Shown in pieces: positions 15,123 to 22,484 of a stretch of 23,169 nucleotides of DNA. Numbering within the stretch: the stretch's first letter is position 1; each line of letters begins with the position of its first letter. The DNA is taken from contig CAZKOJ010000058.1 in assembly GCA_964554365.1 (NCBI GenBank), positions 1-23,169 of the forward strand, written 5' to 3'. The position numbers and the translations under genes are program-made. The notes below the pieces were generated by a model. It saw nothing but the letters and a program-made list of their open reading frames with translations, was not told the DNA's origin and did not search any database. The DNA comes from Clostridium_AM sp964554365 (lineage in GTDB: Bacteria; Bacillota; Clostridia; Clostridiales; Clostridiaceae).

Positions 15123-15150
15123 TATATTATTAAAAAACGAGGTAGAGTAG

Positions 15151-15750
15151 ATGAGTAAGATAAGAAAACCAATACAAAAACGATCAATAGAAAAAATGGA
15201 AAAAATTTCGAAAGCTGGCTTTGATCTTTTTTGTGAAAAAGGATACCACAAAACCAATACCATAGAAATTGCTGAACGCGCTGGTGTCTCAACTGGAGCG
15301 TTATATAGCTATTTCAAAGACAAACGTGAAATATATATTGCAGCATTTGAGCAGTATCTTAATTCCTTTTCAAAACTTTTATTTGAAAAACTGGAGGGCT
15401 TACAACAGCCGTTTAACCTTTCTGATTTTATTGAAAAATGGATTTCATTCTATGTCGATTTATATGCTACGTCAAGTCATGCTTTAGTGCGATTAAGAAT
15501 GATGATGTTAGACGACGAGGAAATCAACCATCATTTTTGTGATTTTGAAATTGAATACTTTTCAAAAATAGTTGAAATACTTAATCAAAATGACATTAAT
15601 TCTGATAATTTGCTTGAAAAAGTATATGCTTCTTGCATATTGGTTGACGCCCTAAACCGAGAAACGTCCGCATTCCCTCATGATAGCTTAAACTTTGATA
15701 TTCTGAAATGTCAAATGACAAAGACAATCTTTAATTTGTTATCTACATAA
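15151..15750 (+). CDS. TetR-family transcriptional regulator
   Basis: The 199-residue protein has the N-terminal TetR helix-turn-helix. GFDLFCEKGYHKTNTIEIAERAG is followed by VSTGALYSYFKDKREIYIAAF at about residues 23-66, the standard 'G...T...IA..AGVS.G.lY.hF..Ke.L' pattern. The remaining two thirds are helical and form the ligand-binding and dimer part, with no recognisable inducer site. GAGGTAGA precedes the ATG. It is divergent from the nitroreductase-Qnr operon and most likely represses it and itself through sites in the 330-bp gap between them. The inducer would be a small, perhaps toxic, molecule. A terminator 50 bases on makes it a single-gene unit. Confidence 0.92.
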   Translation: MSKIRKPIQKRSIEKMEKISKAGFDLFCEKGYHKTNTIEIAERAGVSTGALYSYFKDKREIYIAAFEQYLNSFSKLLFEKLEGLQQPFNLSDFIEKWISFYVDLYATSSHALVRLRMMMLDDEEINHHFCDFEIEYFSKIVEILNQNDINSDNLLEKVYASCILVDALNRETSAFPHDSLNFDILKCQMTKTIFNLLST

Positions 15751-15800
15751 AAATTAGGCTTTCAAGGATTTTAAATAAATATTGAAGTGTGTTTTATGTT

Positions 15801-15832
15801 CCCTCAGACTTAGTAGGTTTGAGGGGATTTTT
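15801..15832 (+). terminator. Terminator after the TetR gene
   Basis: CCCTCAGAC (15801-15809) pairs with GGTTTGAGGG (15816-15825) as about nine pairs, one of them G-T, followed by ATTTTT. Confidence 0.75.
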
Positions 15833-15834
15833 GC

Positions 15835-15862
15835 TTTAGGGATGTGTATAGTGTGTTATAAT
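15835..15862 (+). promoter_or_regulatory. Extended -10 promoter of the LysR gene
   Basis: TATAAT at 15857-15862 is preceded by TGT, an extended -10 element. The -35 (TTTAGG or TTGCTT nearby) is poor, as expected for this class. The LysR ATG lies 59 bases downstream. Confidence 0.5.
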
Positions 15863-15920
15863 TGCAATAAAGTGGGAGCTGAGAAACAGCACGCGAAAGA
15901 GAGCAGTAAGGAGGGTATTT

Positions 15921-16826
15921 ATGATTCAATTGCAACAGTTAATGTTCTTTGAAAAAATTGCTGAGAAAAGTAGTATGAACAAGGCTGCTGAAGAGCTTTA
16001 CATTAGCCAACCTAATTTGAGTAAGGCTATCCGAAATCTGGAGAATGAATTAAAAATTAAGATATTTGAAAGGACGAATAAAGGGGTAAAGTTGACAGAA
16101 GATGGATATAAATTATACAAATATGTAAAAACAGTCCATAAACAGGTGGATATGATTCAGAGTATTGCGTTGAAAGAAATACCTAATAGCATAAGTGTGT
16201 CTGCCTATCCATGTCCTATATTATATAAAGTTTTGGGCGAATTTTACAATAGAAATAAGGATCAATATATCGAGGTGACATTAAAGGAAGAAAGAGTAGA
16301 AAATATAATTGAAAGTGTGGCAAATCTTCAATCAGATATTGGTATAATAGAGATTAATAATGTTCAAAAAAAAGAGGTTAGGCATATATTAGAGTCTAAG
16401 AATTTGGAATATCATGAGGTTGCCAATTCTACTTGGTATGCACATGTTGGGAAAAGAAGTCCTTTTTATAATCAAAAAATCATAGAGATGTCTCAGCTTG
16501 TTGATTGTACGGTTATGCGATCGCCAGATGATTATTTCTCCAACTTATCTTATTTATTTGAAGTTGATGGAATACATTTCACCCAATTTGAAAAAACAAT
16601 GTTTGTCAATGACTATTTTACACGGTTAAGACTTTTAAACATGACAGATATGGTTTGTATAGAAACTGCCTGGAATAAAGAACTTGAAAAAGAGATTGGT
16701 GTGAGAGCTATACCAATTGCGAATTGCAATATACGGATAAGCATGGGATGGATTAAACGAAAAAAAGAAAATCTTTCAGAGAAAGTGTTGGATTTTATTG
16801 AAATACTAGAGCAGCTATTTCAGTAA
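15921..16826 (+). CDS. LysR-family transcriptional regulator
   Basis: The 301-residue protein has the LysR layout. A winged helix-turn-helix occupies residues 1-60 (MNKAAEELYISQPNLSKAIR, then NLENEL and IFERTNKGVKLTEDG). A substrate-binding-type domain fills the rest, with SVSAYPCPILYKVLGEF near 95 at its opening strand. AAGGAGG seven bases before the ATG gives a strong start. LysR proteins usually regulate a neighbour in response to that pathway's metabolite. The next gene on the same strand, 166 bp on, is tryptophanase, so it probably controls tnaA and may sense tryptophan, indole or a relative. That it is co-directional rather than divergent is less common for the family. Confidence 0.9.
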   Translation: MIQLQQLMFFEKIAEKSSMNKAAEELYISQPNLSKAIRNLENELKIKIFERTNKGVKLTEDGYKLYKYVKTVHKQVDMIQSIALKEIPNSISVSAYPCPILYKVLGEFYNRNKDQYIEVTLKEERVENIIESVANLQSDIGIIEINNVQKKEVRHILESKNLEYHEVANSTWYAHVGKRSPFYNQKIIEMSQLVDCTVMRSPDDYFSNLSYLFEVDGIHFTQFEKTMFVNDYFTRLRLLNMTDMVCIETAWNKELEKEIGVRAIPIANCNIRISMGWIKRKKENLSEKVLDFIEILEQLFQ

Positions 16827-16944
16827 ATACAGTGGTTATAATTAATAGTAATAACTGAAATATAAATATAATACCTTATTCAAATAAATAAAAAAATGTT
16901 ACTATTACCTCATCAGTAAGAATAACTTCAACAAAAAGGATAGA

Positions 16945-16977
16945 ATGTTGAAAAACACATATTATTATAAAAATTGA
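16945..16977 (+). CDS. Possible 10-codon leader ORF before tryptophanase
   Basis: AAAAGGA and a short gap lead to ATG and the peptide MLKNTYYYKN, and its TGA stop runs directly into the AGGAGG of tnaA. The spot and the stop/ribosome-site overlap resemble leader-peptide coupling. It has no tryptophan codon, unlike TnaC, and three tyrosines in a row. The spacing of its ribosome site is short. It may be chance in AT-rich DNA. Confidence 0.25.
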   Translation: MLKNTYYYKN

Positions 16978-16992
16978 AGGAGGTAATCGTAA

Positions 16993-18375
16993 ATGGGAGT
17001 AAAATATATTCCAGAACCATTCAGAATCAAAATGGTAGAAACTATAAAAGTTCTTTCTAGAGAAGAGAGGGAAGAAGCACTTAAAAGGGCAAAATATAAT
17101 ATGTTTTATTTAGTAGGGGAAGAATGCTATATTGACCTTTTAACAGATAGTGGAACTAATGCGATGAGCCAAGAACAATGGGCAGGAGTAATGAGAGGTG
17201 ACGAAGCTTATGCAGGCTCAAGCAGTTACTATAAACTGGTTGACGCAGGTAAAGATATTTTTGGATATGAATATATTCAACCTGTACACCAAGGCCGTGC
17301 TGCTGAAAAAGTACTTTTCCCGATTTTATTAAGTGAAGGAAAATATTCTATTTCTAATATGCATTTTGATACAACAAGAGCACATGTAGAACTATCAGGA
17401 GCTAGAGCCATTGATTGTACTGTGAAGGAAGCCTCAAATCCATCTTTAAGAGTACCTTTTAAAGGAAATATGGATACAGAGAAGTTAGAAAAACTTATTC
17501 TTCAATATGGTCCTGAAAATATTGGCGTTGTTGTTATGACAATTACTAATAATTCTGCAGGGGGACAGCCTGTTTCTTTAGCAAATGTAAGAGAGACAGC
17601 TGCTATTTGTAAAAAATATGGTATTCTTTTCAATATTGATGCGGCTCGATATGCAGAAAATGCTTTCTTTGTTAAACAACGTGAGGAAGAATGCAAGAAC
17701 ATGTCTATCAAAAAAATTATTAAGACAATGTTTAGTTATGCAGATACTTTTACAATGAGTGCTAAAAAAGATACAATTGTTAATATGGGTGGCTTACTTG
17801 GTGTTAAAGAAGATGCGGATTTATTCCAAAAAATTAAAGGTAGAACCATTTCTTTTGAAGGATTTATTTCCTATGGTGGTTTGTCCGGGCGTGACCTTGA
17901 AGCTTTAGCAATTGGTTTATATGAAGGGTTAGATGAGAATTATTTAAGATATAGAATCGGCCAAATGGAATACCTTGCAGGACGTTTAGATGATGCAGGT
18001 ATTGCATATCAAGCACCTGTAGGTGGTCATGGTGTATTTATAGATGCAAAGGTAATGTTACCACATATTCCATATTACGAATTCCCAGGACAAGCACTGG
18101 CAATTGAGTTGTACAGAGAAGCAGGAATACGTACATGTGATATAGGTTCTTACATGCTAGGAAATGATCCTGATACAAATAAGCAATTAGAAGCTGATTT
18201 TGAATTTACAAGACTTGCTATTCCACGTCGTGTATATACTCAAGCACATATTGATATTATGGCTGATGCTTTGATTGCAATTAAAGAAAGAGCGGCATCC
18301 GTTAAAGGCTGCAAGATCACATGGGAGCCACCGATTCTTCGTCACTTCCAAGCACATTTAGAGCCAATTGAATAA
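16993..18375 (+). CDS. tnaA: Tryptophanase (tryptophan indole-lyase)
   Basis: The 460-residue PLP enzyme splits tryptophan to indole, pyruvate and ammonia. It matches the beta-eliminating lyase family throughout: YIDLLTDSGTNAMS (46-59), RGDEAYAGS (68-76), VHQGRAAE (98-105), TNNSAGGQPVSLAN (185-198), the PLP-contacting IDAARYAENAF (215-225), and MSAKKD with Schiff-base Lys258. Its close relative is tyrosine phenol-lyase, which has an arginine in 'GVRSMERG'. Here the text is GIRTCDIGSYMLG with isoleucine in that place, as in E. coli TnaA, and LRHFQAHLE also matches TnaA. AGGAGG ahead of the ATG is strong. There is no tryptophan-containing TnaC-like leader, so control probably rests with the LysR gene upstream. 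Two terminators follow. Confidence 0.93.
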   Translation: MGVKYIPEPFRIKMVETIKVLSREEREEALKRAKYNMFYLVGEECYIDLLTDSGTNAMSQEQWAGVMRGDEAYAGSSSYYKLVDAGKDIFGYEYIQPVHQGRAAEKVLFPILLSEGKYSISNMHFDTTRAHVELSGARAIDCTVKEASNPSLRVPFKGNMDTEKLEKLILQYGPENIGVVVMTITNNSAGGQPVSLANVRETAAICKKYGILFNIDAARYAENAFFVKQREEECKNMSIKKIIKTMFSYADTFTMSAKKDTIVNMGGLLGVKEDADLFQKIKGRTISFEGFISYGGLSGRDLEALAIGLYEGLDENYLRYRIGQMEYLAGRLDDAGIAYQAPVGGHGVFIDAKVMLPHIPYYEFPGQALAIELYREAGIRTCDIGSYMLGNDPDTNKQLEADFEFTRLAIPRRVYTQAHIDIMADALIAIKERAASVKGCKITWEPPILRHFQAHLEPIE

Positions 18376-18402
18376 ATGGCAGAAATGCTGATAGTGGATT
18401 TA

Positions 18403-18444
18403 AAATAGGTATTCCTTTTTTTGGGACTACCTATTTATTTTTTT
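18403..18444 (+). terminator. First terminator after tryptophanase
   Basis: AAATAGGTA (18403-18411) pairs with TACCTATTT (18428-18436), extended inward by TCC/GGG-type pairs, followed by ATTTTTTT. Confidence 0.8.
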
Positions 18445-18458
18445 CGTTGAAAATATTT

Positions 18459-18509
18459 AATGTGTTGATTGAGAAGATAAAAGTTCTCAGTCCAACGCAT
18501 TTTGTTTTT
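18459..18509 (+). terminator. Second terminator after tryptophanase
   Basis: AATGTGTTG plus ATTGAGAA pair with TTCTCAGT plus CAACGCATT as 17 bp with one bulged C, then TTTGTTTTTG. It stands 15 bases after the first terminator, so readthrough into the next gene should be very low. Confidence 0.75.
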
Positions 18510-18582
18510 GTATAGAAGAAGGAGGTAATGGTACTTTAATACAAAACATTTTGGTAAAATATATATTTTTTTACAAATTAAT

Positions 18583-18611
18583 GTTAAAAATTAATAATTA
18601 AATGCTATAAT
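18583..18611 (+). promoter_or_regulatory. Extended -10 promoter of the GGDEF/HD-GYP gene
   Basis: TGCTATAAT ending at 18611 is an extended -10 element. The -35 (TTAAAA, 18584-18589) is weak. The leader of about 80 bases has no c-di-GMP riboswitch that I can recognise. Confidence 0.5.
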
Positions 18612-18698
18612 AAGTTGAATAAGCAGGTACACAAATTAATAAAATTTACTATTATATTTTATTAAGTATGGAATTGTTTTGGTAAAGGAGTTAATACT

Positions 18699-21104
18699 GT
18701 GAGAAATATTATCAAGTTTCTTTTTAATTCATTAAAAAAAATTAAAAAACCAATCATTCTGAAAGACAAAAGAAATAAATTAAATCCTGTAAATGATGAG
18801 AGGATAAAGTCTCAAGTTAAAATTAAACAAGCCCATAACAATTTTAATAATTTCTTCAATACAATTAATGACTTATTATTTGTTCTTGATACAGAAGGTA
18901 AAATCATTGATATAAACAATACAGTATATAAGAGGTTGGGATATGAAAAGGAGGAGCTTATTGGAAAATCAGTACTACTAGTGCATCCGGAAAACAGAAG
19001 AGAAGAAGCAGGAAAAACGGTTGCTAATATGTTATCTGGTAAAAAGGATTTTTGCCCAATACCTGTAATTACAAAGCATGGCATAACAATACCTGTGGAA
19101 ACTCATATTGTTATAGGAGAATGGAATGGGGAACCAGCGTTGTTTGGTGTTGTTAAGGATATATCTGAACTTAAAAAGTCAGAAGAAAAGTTTTCAAAAG
19201 CTTTTCATTCCAATGCTACGTTAATGGCAATATCAACAGTTGAGGATGGTTGCTATATTGATGTGAATGACACATTTCTAAAAACATTAGGTTTTGAAAG
19301 GGATGAAGTCATAGGGAAGAAATCTTATGATTTGGATTTAATTACCGATAAAGAACAAAGAGAGAAAATAAAAAAGGAATTTGAGAAGAATGGAAAAGTT
19401 CAAAATGTTGAAGTGCTGATAAAGGGTAAAAATGGGTTAATGCATAATGGCATTTTTTCTGTAGATAGTATTGATTTTGATTTGAGCGGAAGGCTACCTT
19501 GCTGGCTTACAACTATGATAGACATTACTGAGCAAAAGGCAATTGAGAGAAAACTTTTAATGAAAGAAAGTATGTTAAAAGCTATTGCAAAAGCTACGAA
19601 TGAACTTTTAGCAAATAGTGATACGGTTAGTGCAATATCAAATAGTTTAACAATTATTGGAAAAGGGGCAGGGGTAGATAGAGTATACTTTTTTAAAAAT
19701 AATTATAACCAAGAAAATTTAATTTTCACTACAAGTCATAAATTTGAGTGGAATTCTAACTTTGCTGAACCTCAAATTGACAATCCAGAGCTACAAAACA
19801 TTCTATTTGATGAAATTGCTGAATATATAAAACCTCTTTCTAAAGGATTGCCCTTTATTGGTATTGTTAGAAATCTTGAATATAGCAAAACTAAAAAAAT
19901 ACTAGAGGAACAGAAGATTTTATCCACTATTGGTTTACCTATATTCGTTGAAAATGAATTTTGGGGATTTGTTGGATTTGATCAATGTGAATATGAAAGA
20001 ATATGGATTGAGGATGAGCTTGCACTTCTTATGTCTTTTGTTAACTCTATTATAGGAGCAATTAATAGAAATAATTTTGAAGATAAAATTGAGTTTTTAA
20101 GCTATCATGATCAGCTAACGGGTTTATATAACCGTAGATTTTATGAAGAAGAGTTAAAGAGACTTGATACAGAAAGAAACCTTCCTATGACCATTGTTAT
20201 GGGTGATGTAAATGGGTTGAAACTTATCAATGATTCTTTTGGACATGTTATGGGTGATGAGCTTATTAAGAAAGTAGCAGAAGTGATAACTAGGGGATGC
20301 CGAGCTGATGATATTATTGCTAGACTTGGAGGGGATGAATTTGTTATTTTGCTACCTAAAACGGATGCTTTTGAAACAGAGCAAATCATCAAACGTATCA
20401 ATGATATTTCATTAAAAGAAAAAGTAGGTTCCATTGATATTTCTATTTCCTTTGGTTATGAAACTAAGAATGATAAGGGAGAAAAAATTCAAGATATCTT
20501 CAAAAGTGCGGAAGATCATATGTATAAGAAAAAACTCTTTGAGAGTCAAAGCATGAGAGGAAAAATAATTGAAGCCATAATTAATACTCTTCATGAAAAA
20601 AATAAAAGGGAAGAACAGCACTCCCATAGAGTTTCAGCATTATGCAAAAATATGGGAGAAGCCCTTGGGATGCCTGAACATAAAATTAAGGAACTTAAGT
20701 CAGTTGGATTACTTCACGATATAGGGAAAACAGCTATAGATGAAAATGTACTCAACAAGTCAGGTAAACTTACAGATAATGAATGGAAAGAAATTAAGCA
20801 TCATCCAGAGATAGGATATAGAATACTTAATACAGTAAATTATATGTCGGACATGGCTAAATATGTATTGTATCACCATGAAAGATGGGATGGAAAAGGA
20901 TATCCAAAAGGCTTAAAAGGGGAAGAGATACCCTTTGTGTCAAGAATAATAACTATAGCGGATGCATATGATGCAATGACTAGTGATAGGAGTTATCGAA
21001 ATGCATTACCTTGTGAAGTTGCAATAGCGGAATTACAAAAAAATTCAGGTGTTCAATTTGATTCTGAACTGGTAAGTGTATTTATTGAAAAAGTATTGAG
21101 ATAA
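18699..21104 (+). CDS. PAS-PAS-GAF-GGDEF-HD-GYP c-di-GMP signalling protein
   Basis: The 801-residue cytoplasmic sensor carries both making and breaking domains for cyclic di-GMP. The N-terminus is basic, with no membrane span. PAS 1 is about 45-160 (FVLDTEGKIIDINNTVYKRL) and PAS 2 about 165-280. A GAF-like region, about 290-455, holds VDRVYFFK and GLPIFVENEFWGFVGFD. The GGDEF domain (465-620) has LTGLYNRR, the intact active site GGDEF at 544-548 and an inhibitory I-site RADD at 535-538. The HD-GYP domain (625-800) has HDIGK at 673-677 and HHERWDGKGYP ending at 736. Both halves thus look catalytically competent. GTG 18699 is the start, with AAAGGAG eight bases before. It is a single-gene unit between two terminators and the transporter leader. 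The signal sensed is unknown. Confidence 0.93.
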   Translation: MRNIIKFLFNSLKKIKKPIILKDKRNKLNPVNDERIKSQVKIKQAHNNFNNFFNTINDLLFVLDTEGKIIDINNTVYKRLGYEKEELIGKSVLLVHPENRREEAGKTVANMLSGKKDFCPIPVITKHGITIPVETHIVIGEWNGEPALFGVVKDISELKKSEEKFSKAFHSNATLMAISTVEDGCYIDVNDTFLKTLGFERDEVIGKKSYDLDLITDKEQREKIKKEFEKNGKVQNVEVLIKGKNGLMHNGIFSVDSIDFDLSGRLPCWLTTMIDITEQKAIERKLLMKESMLKAIAKATNELLANSDTVSAISNSLTIIGKGAGVDRVYFFKNNYNQENLIFTTSHKFEWNSNFAEPQIDNPELQNILFDEIAEYIKPLSKGLPFIGIVRNLEYSKTKKILEEQKILSTIGLPIFVENEFWGFVGFDQCEYERIWIEDELALLMSFVNSIIGAINRNNFEDKIEFLSYHDQLTGLYNRRFYEEELKRLDTERNLPMTIVMGDVNGLKLINDSFGHVMGDELIKKVAEVITRGCRADDIIARLGGDEFVILLPKTDAFETEQIIKRINDISLKEKVGSIDISISFGYETKNDKGEKIQDIFKSAEDHMYKKKLFESQSMRGKIIEAIINTLHEKNKREEQHSHRVSALCKNMGEALGMPEHKIKELKSVGLLHDIGKTAIDENVLNKSGKLTDNEWKEIKHHPEIGYRILNTVNYMSDMAKYVLYHHERWDGKGYPKGLKGEEIPFVSRIITIADAYDAMTSDRSYRNALPCEVAIAELQKNSGVQFDSELVSVFIEKVLR

Positions 21105-21237
21105 ATCAGTGTATTGTTAACTACCACCGAGATATATCAAGTTCAGAATGGCAGAAATTAATCCAAAGAATACATTGACAATAAGATTGTTACTAATGGA
21201 TAAATAGAAAGAATTTAAATAAAGATTAAAAAAATCC

Positions 21238-21266
21238 TTGACTTTAAAAAATAAGGGTGATAGAAT
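21238..21266 (+). promoter_or_regulatory. Sigma-A promoter of the transporter leader
   Basis: TTGACT (21238-21243) and TAGAAT (21261-21266) are 17 bases apart. Transcription would begin near 21273, only about 10 bases before the AGGAGG of the leader ORF. The remainder of 21105-21237 shows no feature I can support. Confidence 0.75.
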
Positions 21267-21296
21267 GAAAACAATAAATTTTAGGAGGAATTAATT

Positions 21297-21353
21297 ATGA
21301 AAAACTTATCAACTATAACAATACAAGTTGTCTTTAATAGCCAATTTAGATAG
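21297..21353 (+). CDS. 18-codon leader peptide of the transporter attenuator
   Basis: AGGAGG (21283-21288) stands eight bases before an ATG that opens MKNLSTITIQVVFNSQFR and a TAG stop. The ribosome site is as strong as any in the window, which argues against chance. Codons 14-18 and the stop are the left arm of a 16-base stem (21337-21352), so a translating ribosome would physically block that pairing. There is no tryptophan, tyrosine or histidine; Ile, Val, Thr and Leu make up 7 of the 18 residues. The start region ATGAAAAACTTAT is itself paired with 21437-21449 in the folded RNA. Confidence 0.65.
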   Translation: MKNLSTITIQVVFNSQFR

Positions 21354-21493
21354 GGTTTGTACCTAATAAATTTACATAGGTACAAATCCCGCAATTCTTT
21401 GCATTTAAGGGTTTGTATCTATGTTGGCTATAAAATATAAGTTTTTCATTAATTATTTTATAGAAAGCCACATAGATAGTCTATGTGGCTTTT
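21297..21493 (+). promoter_or_regulatory. Ribosome-dependent transcription attenuator (competing stems)
   Basis: Five pairings can be drawn by hand. A (21337-21352) with D (21416-21431): 15 of 16 pair. B (21353-21364) with C (21378-21390): 12 pairs, one bulge. C' (21374-21390) with D' (21409-21424): 16 pairs, one bulge. D (21416-21429) with E (21466-21478): 13 pairs, one bulge. E (21464-21476) with F (21480-21492): a perfect 13-bp terminator. An outer stem joins 21297-21309 to 21437-21449, perfect over 13 bp. D is shared by A, C and E, the logic of an attenuator: with A or C bound to D the terminator forms, with E bound to D it does not. A ribosome paused mid-leader would free D while leaving B:C intact. 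Confidence 0.6.
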
Positions 21494-21505
21494 ACGTTTT
21501 TTTAC
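21464..21505 (+). terminator. Terminator 1 of the transporter leader
   Basis: AAAGCCACATAGA (21464-21476) and TCTATGTGGCTTT (21480-21492) form a perfect 13-bp stem, followed by TACGTTTTTTT. It lies between the leader ORF and the permease gene and so governs readthrough. Confidence 0.8.
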
Positions 21506-21527
21506 ATATTTATTTATGTATTTATTT

Positions 21528-21559
21528 AAAAGCCACATGGAATACCATGTGGCTTTTTG
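21528..21559 (+). terminator. Terminator 2 of the transporter leader
   Basis: AAAAGCCACATGG (21528-21540) and CCATGTGGCTTTT (21545-21557) form a perfect 13-bp stem ending in five Ts. The arms nearly repeat those of terminator 1, so its left arm can also pair with the right arm of terminator 1 (21481-21493), 13 bp with one G-U. Confidence 0.75.
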
Positions 21560-21590
21560 CATACAAAAAAATATGGAGAGGGGAATTTTG

Positions 21591-22484
21591 ATGGAAATAG
21601 TAACAGGCGTATTAGTACAAAGCTTAATTTTATCAATTATGGTGTTGGGGGTGTATATAAGTTATAAAATTTTAGATTTTCCAGATCTATCTGCAGATGG
21701 AAGTTTCGCTTTAGGAGCGGCAATAATAGCTATAACGCTAAAGAACGGAGGATCTCCTATTTTAGGTATAGTATGTGCTTTGATAGCTGGATTGATAGCA
21801 GGATTAATAACAGGAATACTTCATGTAAAGTTTAAAATATCAAATTTGCTTTCTGGAATTTTAGTAATGGGAATTTTATATTCATTAAATTTAAGAATTA
21901 TGGGAAAGGCTAATATCCCTATTTTTAGTAAAGTAAATATATTTTATGACTTTAATCCTTTAATAATTACGTTTCTGTTTGTCATTATAGTTAAAGTTCT
22001 TATTGATATGTTTTTAAAAACAGGATTGGGATATACATTAAAGGGTGTTGGAGACAATCCTCAGATGATTAAATCCTTAGGAATAGAGGTAGGAAGGATT
22101 AAAATATTAGGACTTATGCTATCTAATGGACTTATAGCACTTTCTGGAAGTATGATGGCACAATATCAGGGCTTTGCGGATATTTCTATGGGGATTGGTA
22201 CACTAGTTTTGGGAATAGCATCAATAATCATCGGAACATCAATAATTAAAAAGAAAACACTTATTAAGGACTCAACTCTTGTAATAATAGGTACATTGAT
22301 TTATCAAGTTACCATATATTTTGCTATGAATATAGGACTTACTCCAGTTGATTTGAAGATGATAACATCCTTAGTGCTTATTATATTCTTAGCTGTTAGT
22401 GGAATTAAAAATAATCAAAAGAGAAAAGATTGGAAGTGGATTATAAATGTTAAAAATTCAAAACTTATCAAAAAGCTTTCATAA
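21591..22484 (+). CDS. ABC transporter permease, COG4120 (TrpY-like) family
   Basis: The 297-residue protein is a membrane permease with about eight spans. SYKILDFPDLSADGSFALGAA near residue 25, GLIAGLITGILHVKFKISNLLSGILVMG near 65-92 and GLGYTLKGVGDNPQMIKSLGIEVG near 150 mark the COG4120 group, distant kin of branched-chain amino-acid permeases. In Firmicutes this group occurs in three-gene sets (lipoprotein COG2984, permease, ATPase COG1101), some of them predicted to import tryptophan or tyrosine. The ligand here is not shown by sequence. The frame opens at 21483 inside terminator 1, but ATG 21591 is the true start: GGAGAGGGG precedes it, and translation from 21483 would run through the second hairpin. 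The last 38 bases overlap the ATPase gene. No binding lipoprotein gene precedes it. Confidence 0.87.
   Translation: MEIVTGVLVQSLILSIMVLGVYISYKILDFPDLSADGSFALGAAIIAITLKNGGSPILGIVCALIAGLIAGLITGILHVKFKISNLLSGILVMGILYSLNLRIMGKANIPIFSKVNIFYDFNPLIITFLFVIIVKVLIDMFLKTGLGYTLKGVGDNPQMIKSLGIEVGRIKILGLMLSNGLIALSGSMMAQYQGFADISMGIGTLVLGIASIIIGTSIIKKKTLIKDSTLVIIGTLIYQVTIYFAMNIGLTPVDLKMITSLVLIIFLAVSGIKNNQKRKDWKWIINVKNSKLIKKLS

Noticed and set aside
16993..18375. Tyrosine phenol-lyase as an alternative to tryptophanase
   Set aside because: The arginine of tyrosine phenol-lyase in the GVRSMERG segment is replaced by isoleucine (GIRTCDIGS), and the C-terminal LRHF segment follows TnaA.
18518..18539. GGAGG followed by ATG and a three-codon frame after tryptophanase
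   Set aside because: The ribosome site is only two bases from the ATG and the frame ends after MVL; likely chance.
21353..21431. T-box riboswitch in the transporter leader
   Set aside because: The conserved T-box antiterminator core (GGGTGGNACCGCG type) is absent; GGGTTTGTACC only superficially resembles it, and the stems are better explained by leader-peptide attenuation.
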